From positions 124,001-188,000 of the forward strand of contig NZ_PKFN01000010.1 of NCBI RefSeq assembly GCF_002933395.1: a DNA stretch of 64,000 nucleotides. The letters run 5' to 3'. A model generated the notes under the pieces. That model was not told the DNA's origin. It worked only from the letters and a program-made list of their open reading frames with translations, and did no database searches. This DNA is from Yoonia maritima (lineage in GTDB: Bacteria; Pseudomonadota; Alphaproteobacteria; Rhodobacterales; Rhodobacteraceae). Of this stretch, positions 28,442-38,005 are shown one piece after another; position 1 is the stretch's first letter, and each line of letters starts with the position of its first letter. A program made the position numbers and the translations under genes.

Positions 28442-29317
28442 ATGGCAATTGAACGTGTGGGTGTCGTTGGGGCAGGACAGATGGGCAATGGGATTGCGCA
28501 TGTGTTTGCATTGGCAGGCTACGACGTCGTGATGACGGATATAAGCGCAGATGCGCTAACCGCTGCTGTAGCGTTGATTGACCGCAACCTAGAACGCCAA
28601 GTCAGCAAAGAAGCCATCACGGCCGACACAAAGGCACAGGCAATGGGACGCATCAAAACGACCCAAACCCTAACAGATCTTGGTCAGATGGATCTGATCA
28701 TCGAAGCCGCAACCGAACGTGAAGAAATCAAAACAAAGATTTTTGCAGAACTTCAGCCGCATCTGAAACCTGAAACGATCCTAACATCAAACACGTCTTC
28801 GATTTCGATCACGCGTCTTGCATCCCGCACCGACCGCCCTGAGAAATTCATGGGCTTTCACTTTATGAACCCCGTTCCAATCATGCAGCTGGTGGAACTG
28901 ATCCGCGGGATCGCAACTGACGAAGAAACCTTTAAAGCCTGCTATGAAGTTGTTGAGCGGCTCGGCAAAACATCCGCCACGGCGGAAGATTTCCCAGCCT
29001 TCATCGTAAACCGCATCCTGATGCCAATGATCAACGAGGCGATCTATACCCTCTACGAAGGTGTCGGGTCGGTGAAGTCTATCGATACTTCGCTAAAATT
29101 GGGCGCGAACCATCCGATGGGCCCGCTCGAGCTGGCTGATTTCATCGGTCTAGATACGTGTCTGGCGATCATGAACGTGTTGCACGATGGATTGGCTGAC
29201 ACCAAATACCGGCCCTGTCCGCTACTGACCAAATACGTCGAAGCAGGCTGGCTAGGCCGTAAGACCAAGCGTGGTTTCTACGACTATCGGGGCGAAACTC
29301 CGGTTCCGACCCGCTAA
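28442..29317 (+). CDS. hbdA: 3-hydroxybutyryl-CoA dehydrogenase
   Basis: Oxidises (S)-3-hydroxybutyryl-CoA to acetoacetyl-CoA with NAD(P). The 291-residue product has the Rossmann motif GVVGAGQMGNGIAHVF, an acidic residue after the second strand (MTDIS), the catalytic SNTSSISI, HFMNPVPIMQLVE with the active-site His, and the dimerisation domain (FIVNRILMPMINEA). Length is normal. In relatives it follows etfBA; here a roughly 7-kb cassette separates them. AAAGGAATGACCAG precedes the ATG. Confidence 0.96.
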   Translation: MAIERVGVVGAGQMGNGIAHVFALAGYDVVMTDISADALTAAVALIDRNLERQVSKEAITADTKAQAMGRIKTTQTLTDLGQMDLIIEAATEREEIKTKIFAELQPHLKPETILTSNTSSISITRLASRTDRPEKFMGFHFMNPVPIMQLVELIRGIATDEETFKACYEVVERLGKTSATAEDFPAFIVNRILMPMINEAIYTLYEGVGSVKSIDTSLKLGANHPMGPLELADFIGLDTCLAIMNVLHDGLADTKYRPCPLLTKYVEAGWLGRKTKRGFYDYRGETPVPTR

Positions 29318-30192
29318 CCCTTTAGCGCCAAGGTCTGTTTGCGCAGCCACGCCATAAATGCGCGAGGCTCTTTTAGGCGCGTTTTAACGTCTTCTTGGTC
29401 AAAAGGTTCGCCGATAACCGGCTTTTGCGGCTTACCACACGCATGCACGATCTCATGCAGCAACAGACTTTGACGAAGCGTCGCTGAAAGGCGGTTCGCA
29501 ATCTGATACCAACGTGAATTCGCGCCTGGGAAAAAGCATGGGACAACTTGCGCCCCCGAGGTCCTGATCATTTTGGACGTAAACACGTTCCACTCTGCCT
29601 CAATCGCGGGGCCAAACATCGTTTCAGACGAAGCCACAACACCCGAAGGGAATAAGGCGATCAATCCACCACTTTTTAGATGTTCCATTGCCGTCCGGCG
29701 CATCTCGACCATCTTTTTCTGTGCATCCGGTTCATGAGGGAAAGGCACAGGGATCATAAAATCACCGGCTTCTTTATCAATACCGGTTAAAAATGATCGT
29801 GTTAAAATGCGATAGTCCGTACGGACACGACCAATCAAATCAGCAAGGATCATACCATCGACCATCCCATGTGGATGGTTCGCGACCAACACGGTCGGGC
29901 CCGTCTTAGGAATATTGTTTAGCTGTTCTTGCGGTGTCAGCAGATCGATTTCCATGACACCCAAGGTCCCACGCCAAAATGCTTGGCCTTCGAATTTCCC
30001 CATGCCTTCGAACTTGCGGATCATCCGAATGACCCTAACTTTGCCCGTCATCCATTCAATTGCACGAATTACATTGCGCTTAAAATTGCTATCGAATGTG
30101 TTTGAATACGTGAGGCTTCGACGGTCATAGATATGCTGCCCTTCCGGGCCAGTGACCGGAGCCGTTTGCGTTTTCCGGGTCGTTTCAGTCAC
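29314..30192 (-). CDS. PlsC-type 1-acyl-glycerol acyltransferase family protein
   Basis: 292 residues of the glycerolipid acyltransferase fold. VLVANHPHGMVDG is the HX4D catalytic motif, and LIALFPSGVVASS the substrate-pocket motif (FPSG in place of FPEG). The N-terminal 75 residues are longer than in PlsC. It probably acylates a lysolipid or related acceptor at the inner membrane. Its end overlaps hbdA by 4 nt. It begins 30 nt after HPr, so cotranscription with the ptsH run is possible. Confidence 0.85.
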   Translation of the reverse strand: MTETTRKTQTAPVTGPEGQHIYDRRSLTYSNTFDSNFKRNVIRAIEWMTGKVRVIRMIRKFEGMGKFEGQAFWRGTLGVMEIDLLTPQEQLNNIPKTGPTVLVANHPHGMVDGMILADLIGRVRTDYRILTRSFLTGIDKEAGDFMIPVPFPHEPDAQKKMVEMRRTAMEHLKSGGLIALFPSGVVASSETMFGPAIEAEWNVFTSKMIRTSGAQVVPCFFPGANSRWYQIANRLSATLRQSLLLHEIVHACGKPQKPVIGEPFDQEDVKTRLKEPRAFMAWLRKQTLALKG

Positions 30193-30222
30193 GGTGTTGT
30201 TCCTATCAGGATAAAATAGCTG

Positions 30223-30492
30223 CTAGTTGCCTTCACCAAACTTGTCGGCGACTAGTTCAGTGATAGCGACCGACAAAGCATCCGCCTGCGGGCCGCGCGT
30301 TTCAACGTCGATATAGGTCCCAATTGACGCAGCAAGCATCAGCAGTCCCATAATGCTATCTCCGCTCGCACTTTCACCATCTTTGCTAACGGTGGCTTCC
30401 GCGTCAAACCCTTCGACGACTTCGACAAGTTTAGCTGATGCACGCGCATGCAGACCTTTGATATTTTCAATTTTCAGTCGGCATGTCGTCAT
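30223..30492 (-). CDS. ptsH: Phosphocarrier protein HPr
   Basis: 89 residues. The phosphorylated histidine is in GLHARASAKLVE and the regulatory serine in GDSIMGLLML, the site used by HPr kinase, which is encoded two genes upstream. There is no sugar-specific EIIC nearby, so it belongs to a regulatory PTS. It overlaps the EIIA gene by 4 nt. Symbol by position; a Npr-type name would also fit. Confidence 0.94.
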   Translation of the reverse strand: MTTCRLKIENIKGLHARASAKLVEVVEGFDAEATVSKDGESASGDSIMGLLMLAASIGTYIDVETRGPQADALSVAITELVADKFGEGN

Positions 30493-30884
30493 ACGTGTGA
30501 TCCGCCGTTGTGGCTGTTTATATATTTATGCGCTGCGTTGATCGCAGCTTCGACCGCATCCGGCACCGTGCGGCGACGCGATTTCGCTAACTTAATCAAC
30601 ATAGGAAGGTTGGCACCATAAAGAATGCGTCGGTTTTCAGGATTACAGGCCCGTAATGATAGGTTTGATGGTGATCCGCCAAACATGTCGGTCACTATCA
30701 CCACGCCATCTCCCGTATCGACAGCATCAGCAGCGTCGCAAATTTCGGACTGTTTTACCGCACGATCATCTTCGGGCCCAATCGCGATACTGATTACACC
30801 AGTTTGTTCACCAACAACGTGTTCTACAGCGGCAAGATATTCCTGCGCTAACCCGCCATGTGCCACAATGACAATACCAATCAA
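30489..30884 (-). CDS. PTS fructose/mannose-type IIA component
   Basis: 131 residues of the mannose-class EIIA domain. The phosphorylatable histidine is in [14 protein letters not shown], and [14 protein letters not shown] is a family motif. With HPr but no transporter it forms an incomplete phosphorelay, as known in alphaproteobacteria, and probably signals nutrient status. Overlaps rapZ upstream and HPr downstream by 4 nt each. Confidence 0.93.
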   Translation of the reverse strand: MIGIVIVAHGGLAQEYLAAVEHVVGEQTGVISIAIGPEDDRAVKQSEICDAADAVDTGDGVVIVTDMFGGSPSNLSLRACNPENRRILYGANLPMLIKLAKSRRRTVPDAVEAAINAAHKYINSHNGGSHV

Positions 30885-31795
30885 ACCTGGTGTCCCTTGC
30901 TACCCAGCGCATCGCGCCGTTCCATTTCTCGATGCCGTTTAGACACATGCCATCCATCATGCGCAAGAGCAGATGCAAGCTGCTCTGTTACTGCGACTGA
31001 ACGGTGTTGCCCTCCGGTACACCCAAAGCCAATCGACAGATGTGACTTACCCTCATCCTTGTGTGCGGGCAAAAGCAGATCAACCAGCGACTTAACCCGC
31101 TCAAAAAACGGATCATAGCGTGGATCAGCAGTCACATACTCGGCAACAGCAACATCACGGCCGTCCAACCGGCGCAGACTTTCGTCCCAATGCGGATTTC
31201 GCAGAAATCTGCAATCGATGACGATGTCCATACCACGTGGCAGACCACGTTTGTAGGAAAATGAATGTATCGTCACGCCCAATGGGCGCCCGTCACCGGG
31301 GGCAAACCACCGGTCGACCTCTGCACGTAAATCATGCGGGGATAGTCCGGTCGTGTCGATCAACACATCTGCACGCGCACGAACCGGACCCAACAATTCA
31401 CGCTCTCGTGCAATCCCGGCCAATGGTGTTCCCGCAGGCGCAAGCGGATGACGACGTCGCGTTTCCGAATATCGCCGCACTAATTCTTCTTCATCAGCAT
31501 CTAAATAAAGCACCTGCGCATCGCGGTCTGACCGCGCGGCAAGCTGATCAATGGCTTCGATCAACGCATTTGTCCCGAAATCCCGATTACGAACATCCAA
31601 CCCCAATGCGAGTGGGCGACTAATCGGCGGCCCTTCTAATAGACGGGGAAGAAGCGAAAGCGGCAAATTATCAATAACTTCGTATCCGAGGTCTTCCAGT
31701 GCATTAATCGCTGTAGACCGCCCTGCTCCTGATGGACCTGTGACCAACACGATAGCCGGCGGCGACTGAACAGATTGCGGAACTTGCGACGTCAT
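30881..31795 (-). CDS. rapZ: RapZ-like P-loop nucleotide-binding protein
   Basis: 304 residues. Walker [13 protein letters not shown] with Arg in place of Lys at the position before the final Ser, [12 protein letters not shown], and a C-terminal domain with [18 protein letters not shown]. In E. coli RapZ directs RNase E to sRNA GlmZ; in alphaproteobacteria this target is unproven, and the pairing with hprK and HPr suggests a PTS-linked role. It overlaps hprK and EIIA by 4 nt. Confidence 0.93.
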   Translation of the reverse strand: MTSQVPQSVQSPPAIVLVTGPSGAGRSTAINALEDLGYEVIDNLPLSLLPRLLEGPPISRPLALGLDVRNRDFGTNALIEAIDQLAARSDRDAQVLYLDADEEELVRRYSETRRRHPLAPAGTPLAGIARERELLGPVRARADVLIDTTGLSPHDLRAEVDRWFAPGDGRPLGVTIHSFSYKRGLPRGMDIVIDCRFLRNPHWDESLRRLDGRDVAVAEYVTADPRYDPFFERVKSLVDLLLPAHKDEGKSHLSIGFGCTGGQHRSVAVTEQLASALAHDGWHVSKRHREMERRDALGSKGHQV

Positions 31796-32217
31796 CGATT
31801 ACTCCAACCTGCTTTGAGAATTTGCAGGATTGCTGACACAAAGTGATCACCACTCACGCGATGAATCAAGGGGATGTTACGTCCGCACAGTTCAATAACG
31901 CGTCTTTCAGGCATGCGGCTCTGTTCTATTTCATTCAAATCAACGACAAGCCGCACTTGGGCACTAGAAACGGCCCTTGCATTTAAAATGCCGACCCCAC
32001 GTGCTTCGATCAATCCGGCAATGGTATCAGGACAAGATGCAAACAGCCCTTCGTCATCCGCAGTGAGTAGAACACGATCATCCGCCACCAAATCGCAACC
32101 CAGCGCCATGAGCTGGAGCCCCAATGCGCTTTTACCGGACCCCGACCGCCCCTTGATCAACACAGCTGCGCCATCCCATGCAACGCATGTCGCATGAACG
32201 GTTTGTGTTACATCCAT
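31792..32217 (-). CDS. hprK: HPr kinase/phosphorylase, short form
   Basis: 141 residues, only the catalytic C-terminal half of the Firmicute enzyme, as is usual in alphaproteobacteria. P-loop [24 protein letters not shown], and the K3-type GIGxGIL-like motif ARGVGILN are present. It should phosphorylate the HPr serine. In the order chvG-hprK-rapZ-EIIA-HPr, 9 nt after chvG. Whether phosphorylase activity is retained cannot be told. Confidence 0.9.
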   Translation of the reverse strand: MDVTQTVHATCVAWDGAAVLIKGRSGSGKSALGLQLMALGCDLVADDRVLLTADDEGLFASCPDTIAGLIEARGVGILNARAVSSAQVRLVVDLNEIEQSRMPERRVIELCGRNIPLIHRVSGDHFVSAILQILKAGWSNR

Positions 32218-32226
32218 CGTAGAAAC

Positions 32227-33951
32227 CTAAATTGGTAGTCCAACCACAAAACGCGCACCTAGCGGTTCTGAGGTCGGATCAGCATCGGTAGGGCGAATGT
32301 TTTCGGCCCAAATGACACCATCGTGAGCTTCGACAATCTGCTTGGAAATCGCAAGGCCAAGACCTGAATTATTCCCAAACTGGCCTTCTGGCCGTTCTGA
32401 ATAAAAGCGCTGAAAAATCTTAGCCAATGCACCGTCGGGAATACCCGGACCTGTGTCTTCGACCACGACAAGCACCCGATTATCACGTTTACGCGCCCAG
32501 ACGCGAATAGCGTCGCCGTCTTCGCAGAATGAAATGGCGTTGGTAATCAAGTTCACGAACACCTGCGCCAATCGCCCCTCTAGGCCGCGTACCTTAATGA
32601 TCTCTTCCGGCAAATCAGCGACAAAATCGATTCCCTTGAGCTTGGCATCCTTACCCAAAAAGTCGTTAATGTTGCCCATCATTTTGATCAAATCAAAAGA
32701 TTGTTCTTCTTCTTTTACAAGCTCACTGTCTAATCTCGACGCATTCGAAATATCACTCACAAGCCGATCAAGCCGTTTCACGTCATGGTCGATGATTTCC
32801 ATTAGGCGCTTGCGCTGATCTTCACGCTTTGCAAACTGCATTGTACCGACCGCTGATCGAAGCGAAGCAAGCGGATTTTTGATCTCGTGTGCGACGTCAG
32901 CCGCGAACTGTTCATTTCCTTCGATGCGTTCATAAAGGGCTGCAACCATCCCACGCAGCGCCGCCGACAATCGTCCAATTTCATCCGGGCGGGCCGTCAA
33001 ATCTGGAATACGTACCTTTCCGGGTGACATTTTGCGTGCGTTTCGATCATGGCTCGCCTCCGCCGCAGTAGCAAGGTCTGCAAGTGGGTTCGCTATTGTC
33101 GACGCAAGCACAAGACTGAGCCCGATGCTCACCAAAATCGCGACTAAGAACAAACGCAGAACCTGCTCGCGTTCACGCTGAACAAGGCCGTCAATTTCAC
33201 CAGCCGCAGTTTGAACCGCAATCACCCCAACAGCGATATCATCTCGCATGATAGGAGTAGTAACAATAAAGTTGGTCGCCCCACCGATCGTCGTGCTTTC
33301 AAGATGGGTGCCTCGTGACAGGGCCTGCCTGACATTTTCCTTTGAAAGCTCTACGAGCTGCTGTTCAGGCGTCAGCCTGTCACCACGATACGAACCAATC
33401 GCTGCAATGCCGTCCCAGATTTTCCCAAGAAAGTCAGTGAGGAATGTACCACCAGCTTGCGTTTCAAGTTCGGCCAGCTCTGATGCGTTCAAGCTTCCCT
33501 TAGCCGTCGCAACCAATGTCGCGTCCAAAGCGAACACTGATACTTCCACGCCACCACGCAAGTTGAGCCCTGCAAGCGTTTCCGCCGGGTCGATCCCATC
33601 AGCCGTGACAAAATTAACAGGTGCCGTGGTCGGCAACTGCGCTTCAAAGACGTCAGAAATAAGCCGCGCCTCGTTCACCAATCCGCGCGCACGTTGATAA
33701 GCAAGGTGATCGCGCGAAGGGTTCATATATAGAACACCGGCAATCAACAAAATCATCGCGATCAAGTTGATCGTCACGATTTTGCGGGCAATCGGCGAAT
33801 TGCGTAGCGCGAAAATGCCGCGACGTGGTGCGGCGACTTCGGCGCCCGGATCAGGAAAGCCCCAATCATCGCCGAGTACAAGATCAGGATCGCGCGCTGC
33901 AGCACGCACCGACTGCAAGTCGCGAACATCAATCTTGGGAGCGGCAGTCAT
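32227..33951 (-). CDS. chvG: Sensor histidine kinase ChvG
   Basis: Inner-membrane sensor of the ChvG/ChvI system, responding to acid or envelope stress in Agrobacterium and Rhizobium. The 574-residue product has a first helix (VTINLIAMILLIAGVLYM), a periplasmic domain with AGLNLRGGVEVSVFALD, a second helix (LRLFLVAILVSIGLSLVLAS), a HAMP region, then VAHEIKNPLASLRSA (H box), VNLITNAISFCED (N box), VEDTGPGIPDG (G1) and NSGLGLAISKQIV (G2). The gene starts 3 nt after the chvI stop, so the two are cotranscribed. Confidence 0.94.
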   Translation of the reverse strand: MTAAPKIDVRDLQSVRAAARDPDLVLGDDWGFPDPGAEVAAPRRGIFALRNSPIARKIVTINLIAMILLIAGVLYMNPSRDHLAYQRARGLVNEARLISDVFEAQLPTTAPVNFVTADGIDPAETLAGLNLRGGVEVSVFALDATLVATAKGSLNASELAELETQAGGTFLTDFLGKIWDGIAAIGSYRGDRLTPEQQLVELSKENVRQALSRGTHLESTTIGGATNFIVTTPIMRDDIAVGVIAVQTAAGEIDGLVQREREQVLRLFLVAILVSIGLSLVLASTIANPLADLATAAEASHDRNARKMSPGKVRIPDLTARPDEIGRLSAALRGMVAALYERIEGNEQFAADVAHEIKNPLASLRSAVGTMQFAKREDQRKRLMEIIDHDVKRLDRLVSDISNASRLDSELVKEEEQSFDLIKMMGNINDFLGKDAKLKGIDFVADLPEEIIKVRGLEGRLAQVFVNLITNAISFCEDGDAIRVWARKRDNRVLVVVEDTGPGIPDGALAKIFQRFYSERPEGQFGNNSGLGLAISKQIVEAHDGVIWAENIRPTDADPTSEPLGARFVVGLPI

Positions 33952-33954
33952 GCC

Positions 33955-34656
33955 TTACTCTTCGTTATAGCGATACCCGATACCATACAGCGTTTCGATC
34001 GCTGAAAACTCGTTATCGGTGTTGCGCATTTTTTTCCGCAACCGCTTAATGTGGCTATCGATCGTACGGTCATCTACGTAAACTTGGTCGTCATAGGCGA
34101 CGTCCATCAACTGATCGCGACTCTTTACAAAACCCGGACGTTGGGCAAGCGCTTGCAGCAGCAAAAACTCTGTGACTGTAAGAGACACATCGCGCCCCTT
34201 CCACTTCACGGCGTGACGCAGCGGATCCATCACGAGTTCACCACGAACCATGACCTTTGTTTCCTCGGTCTCTTCAATCTCTTCGCCAGCAATTGCGTCC
34301 TGGCGACGCAAAAGCGCGCGGATGCGCTCGACAAGCAAACGTTGAGAGAAAGGTTTTTTGACATAGTCATCTGCGCCCATACGCAGGCCCAGAACCTCAT
34401 CAATCTCATCGTCTTTTGACGTTAGAAAGATCACGGGCATTGATGTCTTTTGACGAAGACGCTGCAGCAGATCCATCCCATCCATGCGGGGCATCTTAAT
34501 GTCCAAAACTGCCATATCTGGCATACGTTTATTGAACGCCTCAAGCGCTGCCTGACCGTCATTGTAAGTCTCGACCTCAAAGCCTTCAGCCTCAAGGGTC
34601 ATTGAAACTGAGGTCAGGATATTTCGATCATCATCGACCAATGCAATTCTCGACAT
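33955..34656 (-). CDS. chvI: Response regulator ChvI
   Basis: OmpR-family regulator of 233 residues. The receiver domain has LVDDDRNIL and the phosphoacceptor aspartate in [17 protein letters not shown], with T/K switch residues in [10 protein letters not shown] and YVKKPF. The C-terminal winged helix ends [16 protein letters not shown]. It is first in the chvI-chvG-hprK-rapZ-EIIA-HPr run and divergent from pckA. In Agrobacterium ChvI controls pckA, so that control is likely here. Confidence 0.95.
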   Translation of the reverse strand: MSRIALVDDDRNILTSVSMTLEAEGFEVETYNDGQAALEAFNKRMPDMAVLDIKMPRMDGMDLLQRLRQKTSMPVIFLTSKDDEIDEVLGLRMGADDYVKKPFSQRLLVERIRALLRRQDAIAGEEIEETEETKVMVRGELVMDPLRHAVKWKGRDVSLTVTEFLLLQALAQRPGFVKSRDQLMDVAYDDQVYVDDRTIDSHIKRLRKKMRNTDNEFSAIETLYGIGYRYNEE

Positions 34657-34956
34657 AAAACTCTTTCCCTAGTGCCCGCAGTTCTAGCTATCCTTCCGGT
34701 TTAAATGTTTTCAGCGTTTTGGCTAGGCGAATCAATCCAAAACTCGCACATGGCCACAATATCGCCGCATTTGGCACGGTTTTGCATGTTTGCACGCTAA
34801 CATTTCATGACCCTTAGGACAGAAATTGCCACTGGTTGCGCTAACATCGAAATGGTTGCGCTAACTGTGGCAACGCGGGCTATCCGGCCGCGAAAACTTG
34901 GTGTTAATGAACTCTATCGCAGGCCATTTCGGCCATATCATTTAAGGAGCGAACCC
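34657..34956. other. Divergent regulatory region between chvI and pckA
   Basis: A 300-nt gap without a supported gene. The frame of pckA is open through part of it, but the Shine-Dalgarno fixes the start at 34957. It holds the direct repeat pair at 34833-34865 and presumably both promoters. Confidence 0.6.
34833..34865 (+). promoter_or_regulatory. Direct repeat pair TGGTTGCGCTAAC upstream of pckA
   Basis: The 13-mer TGGTTGCGCTAAC occurs at 34833-34845 and again at 34853-34865, start-to-start 20 nt, about two helical turns. The GCGC core is typical of LacI-family operators. PckR (Sinorhizobium) and CceR (Rhodobacter) are LacI regulators of gluconeogenic genes including pckA. The repeat is seen; the regulator is inferred. 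Confidence 0.5.
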
Positions 34957-36555
34957 ATGGACCAAGGTACGGTCAACCCATCGATGAAACTTGAAGATCA
35001 AGGCATCACAGGGCTGGGTTATGTATATTACAACCGCTCTGAAGATGAATTGCAAAAAGCTGCTGTCGCCGCTGGCGAAGGCGTGAACGGCAAAGGCGGC
35101 ACTTTCCTGGTTACGACGGGCAAGCACACTGGCCGGTCGCCAAAAGACAAATTCGTTGTTCGCACCCCGTCCGTCGAGGACAAAATCTGGTGGGAAAATA
35201 ACCCACCAATGGACCCGGCCAAATTCGATGTGCTCTACAATGACATGCTAGAGCACATGAAAGGCGGCACTTACAACGTCCAAGACTTGTTCGGCGGCGC
35301 TGACCCAGAACACCGTCTTGATGTGCGCGTTGTGACCGAACTGACTTGGCACGGGCTGTTTATCCGTCACCTATTGCGCCGTCCCGCGGCAGAAGAACTC
35401 GAAACATTCGTCCCAGAGTTCACGATTATCAACTGCCCAAGCTTCAAGGCGGAACCGGCAAAGCACGGCTGTCGCTCTGAAACAGTGATCGCACTTAACC
35501 TAGAGGCCAAGCTGATCCTGATCGGCGGAACAGAATACGCAGGCGAGAACAAGAAGTCTGTGTTCACGCTGCTAAACTACCTGCTGCCAGAAAAAGACAT
35601 CATGCCGATGCACTGTTCTGCGAACCACGCGCCGGGTAACCCTGTCGACACGGCCATCTTCTTTGGTCTGTCCGGCACAGGTAAGACCACGCTTTCTGCA
35701 GATCCATCACGCGTTCTAATCGGCGATGACGAACACGGCTGGTCCGACAGGGGTACCTTCAATTTCGAAGGCGGCTGCTACGCCAAAACCATCGGCCTTG
35801 ATCCAAAGGCAGAGCCAGAAATCTACGCAACTTGCTCAATGCCGCACACGGTTATTGAAAACATGGTGTTCGATCCCGACACGCTCGAACTTGATTTCGA
35901 AGATGACAGCCTGACCGCGAACATGCGTTGCGCGTATCCGCTGAACTACATCTCAAACGCGTCCGATACGGCGCTTGGTGGTCACCCAAAGAACATCATC
36001 ATGCTGACATGTGATGCATTCGGCGTACTGCCTCCGATCGCGCGACTGACACCAGCGCAGGCGATGTACCACTTCCTGTCGGGCTTTACATCCAAGGTCG
36101 CAGGCACCGAACAAGGCGTGACCGAGCCAGAACCAACTTTCAGCACCTGCTTTGGTGCGCCATTCATGCCGCGTCGTCCAGAAGTGTACGGCAACCTATT
36201 GCGCAGCAAAATCGCTAGCCACGGCGCGACCTGTTGGTTGGTAAATACTGGCTGGACTGGTGGCGCTTATGGCACCGGATCACGGATGCCAATCAAAGCA
36301 ACACGCGCCCTGCTCGCGGCTGCACTTGACGGGTCACTATCCGAAGGTACGTTCCACAAAGATCCAAACTTTGGCTTCGACGTTCCTGTCGCAGTGGATG
36401 GGGTAGATAACGCGCTACTGAACCCACGGGACACTTGGTCAGACAAAGAAGCCTACGACGCTCAAGCAACAAAGCTTGTTCAGATGTTCAGCGACAACTT
36501 TGAAAAATACGTTCCGTTCATCGACGACGACGTGAAATCAGCCGCCATCGGCTAA
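34957..36555 (+). CDS. pckA: Phosphoenolpyruvate carboxykinase (ATP)
   Basis: Converts oxaloacetate to PEP, the entry step of gluconeogenesis. The ATG at 34957 (AAGGAG 8 nt upstream) gives 532 residues, matching relatives; an in-frame start 50 codons earlier is rejected. Motifs are [14 protein letters not shown] (substrate loop), [13 protein letters not shown] (P-loop), IGDDEHGW (metal site) and [15 protein letters not shown]. Divergent from chvI and followed by a palindromic repeat. Confidence 0.97.
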   Translation: MDQGTVNPSMKLEDQGITGLGYVYYNRSEDELQKAAVAAGEGVNGKGGTFLVTTGKHTGRSPKDKFVVRTPSVEDKIWWENNPPMDPAKFDVLYNDMLEHMKGGTYNVQDLFGGADPEHRLDVRVVTELTWHGLFIRHLLRRPAAEELETFVPEFTIINCPSFKAEPAKHGCRSETVIALNLEAKLILIGGTEYAGENKKSVFTLLNYLLPEKDIMPMHCSANHAPGNPVDTAIFFGLSGTGKTTLSADPSRVLIGDDEHGWSDRGTFNFEGGCYAKTIGLDPKAEPEIYATCSMPHTVIENMVFDPDTLELDFEDDSLTANMRCAYPLNYISNASDTALGGHPKNIIMLTCDAFGVLPPIARLTPAQAMYHFLSGFTSKVAGTEQGVTEPEPTFSTCFGAPFMPRRPEVYGNLLRSKIASHGATCWLVNTGWTGGAYGTGSRMPIKATRALLAAALDGSLSEGTFHKDPNFGFDVPVAVDGVDNALLNPRDTWSDKEAYDAQATKLVQMFSDNFEKYVPFIDDDVKSAAIG

Positions 36556-36558
36556 TCC

Positions 36559-36584
36559 GTAGGGTGGATTTCAATCCACCTTAC
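36559..36584. repeat. Palindromic repeat, copy 3 of 4
   Basis: GTAGGGTGGATT-TC-AATCCACCTTAC, starting 4 nt after the pckA stop. Same core as copies at 5932, 19256 and 37149. It may act as a transcript end for pckA. Confidence 0.75.
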
Positions 36585-36615
36585 GTCACAGAATTACCTA
36601 CGCTAAGGTCAGCCC

Positions 36616-37152
36616 ATGAAACATTGGCTGACCTTTTTTCTTTTAATACTCGTGCCGACACTCGGAAGCGCTGACCCCGACATGGTCAGCTCCGAAATCG
36701 CATCCATCGAAATTGGAATTGTCTGCCCGCCTGACCCGATTAGCGTAAAACCTGCGCCAAACACGCTTGCGGGTACGACACACATCATCGACGAATCCCC
36801 ACCCTTTGTTTCGAACAGCCAGATGGTCCCAGCCGCCTACGGCGTCGGCTTTGGCGTGAAATCACTCGCGCGACGCGAAGAAGGCCTAGAAGGCGTGACG
36901 ATCGCAATCACCCATCCGCCAATGGGCGACAGCGGCACGACAATGCAAAGCTTTGGAACACGTATCAGTGGGATCGATCCGTCAATTTCATTCTATCAAT
37001 TTGATTATGGCTACGAACTCCAGCCCGGCACTTGGACGATGACAGCGCTACGAAACGGCAAACAACTCTATGCAGTCACGTTCGAGGTCGTCGCACCTGA
37101 ACGCCTGCCCGAACTGGCAGCAGCTTGCGGATACATCGACCTGCTTTCGTAG
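36616..37152 (+). CDS. DUF3859-like exported protein
   Basis: 178 residues with a signal peptide (MKHWLTFFLLILVPTLGSA). The conserved part from about residue 75 reads YGVGFGVKSLARRE, ITHPPMGDSG, FYQFDYGYELQPGTWTM, which I remember as the DUF3859 domain. Location periplasmic; function unknown. The stop codon TAG at 37150-37152 lies inside palindromic repeat copy 4, so the repeat defines the 3' end of this gene. Confidence 0.7.
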   Translation: MKHWLTFFLLILVPTLGSADPDMVSSEIASIEIGIVCPPDPISVKPAPNTLAGTTHIIDESPPFVSNSQMVPAAYGVGFGVKSLARREEGLEGVTIAITHPPMGDSGTTMQSFGTRISGIDPSISFYQFDYGYELQPGTWTMTALRNGKQLYAVTFEVVAPERLPELAAACGYIDLLS

Positions 37153-37170
37153 GGTGGGTTTTAACCCACC
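37149..37170. repeat. Palindromic repeat, copy 4 of 4, shared by two convergent gene ends
   Basis: GTAGGGTGGGTT-TT-AACCCACC. The TAG (37150-37152) ends the DUF3859-like gene on the plus strand, and TTA (37161-37163, reading TAA on the minus strand) ends the TauE gene, whose last residues (GLVG) are coded by the repeat arm. Both stops are thus inside one element. Confidence 0.8.
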
Positions 37171-37931
37171 AGCCCCCGACGGATCAGGTTTGAACCAGCA
37201 AGCACCAACACCCAAAGCGTCGCACGGCGGAACCGCTCTTGATCAAACCGGTCCCCCAGCTTGAATCCCAGCCACATCCCGGCAATCGCGGGCAACACAA
37301 GCAACGCCGACAATTGCCACGTCTGCGCATTCAACACGCCAGACCGCAGATGCCCAAGAAATAGCATCACAGACCCCAGCCCATAGATAACACCTTGCAC
37401 GGCCATTTGACGGGCACGGGGCGTATCAAGCGCGAGTAGATACAGAACCGTCGGCGGGCCCCATGTGCCAGCCAAACCACCCAGCGCGCCCGAAACCGCG
37501 CCAGCACCCCATTCAAAGATACGGCGATGCTTTGGCGGGATACGAGGATGCCATCCGATCAACTGGATCGCACATAACCCGACAACAGGCACGCCCAGCA
37601 CGATGAACATCGCATTTGCTGGAATGCTGCGTAGAAACTGCGCTGAAACGAGGATCATCGCGCAGACCACAAGCACATAACGCCAATGTTCCTTTAGGCT
37701 GTCCCATGCGGACCCTAAGCCCGCGCGGGCGACCTGCATTCCGTTCGTGACCACAATTGGAATGATCACACCGGCCACGACAATCTGCGGTTCGATCAAA
37801 ATTCCCATGCCGGAAATCATGATCAACGGCATCGCAAAACCAACGGCACCTTTCACAAAGCCACCAAGCAACGTCACCGCGCAAGCAAAGATCAATAACG
37901 ACAGCGGAAGAATATCAAGTAAGTCAAACAT
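37161..37931 (-). CDS. TauE/SafE-family sulfite/anion exporter-like protein
   Basis: About 256 residues from the ATG at 37931 (an in-frame start 18 codons earlier is possible). Eight or so hydrophobic segments, with the two internal family repeats starting FVKGAVGFAMPLIMISG and GAVSGALGGLAGTWGPPTVLYLL. TauE/SafE proteins move sulfite, sulfoacetate or other organic anions across the inner membrane; the substrate here is unknown. The last codons and the stop lie in a palindromic repeat. Divergent from mcd. Confidence 0.85.
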   Translation of the reverse strand: MFDLLDILPLSLLIFACAVTLLGGFVKGAVGFAMPLIMISGMGILIEPQIVVAGVIIPIVVTNGMQVARAGLGSAWDSLKEHWRYVLVVCAMILVSAQFLRSIPANAMFIVLGVPVVGLCAIQLIGWHPRIPPKHRRIFEWGAGAVSGALGGLAGTWGPPTVLYLLALDTPRARQMAVQGVIYGLGSVMLFLGHLRSGVLNAQTWQLSALLVLPAIAGMWLGFKLGDRFDQERFRRATLWVLVLAGSNLIRRGLVG

Positions 37932-38005
37932 ACCTGTGCATACGCCGTTCCCAACCGACTGACAGCCCCAATTCACCTGCGACACTTTAGTTCCAAAAGT
38001 TATAT

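Noticed and set aside
34807-34956. pckA start 50 codons upstream
   Set aside because: AAGGAG directly precedes the ATG at 34957 and the extra residues are not PckA-like; the extension would also code through the direct-repeat operator.
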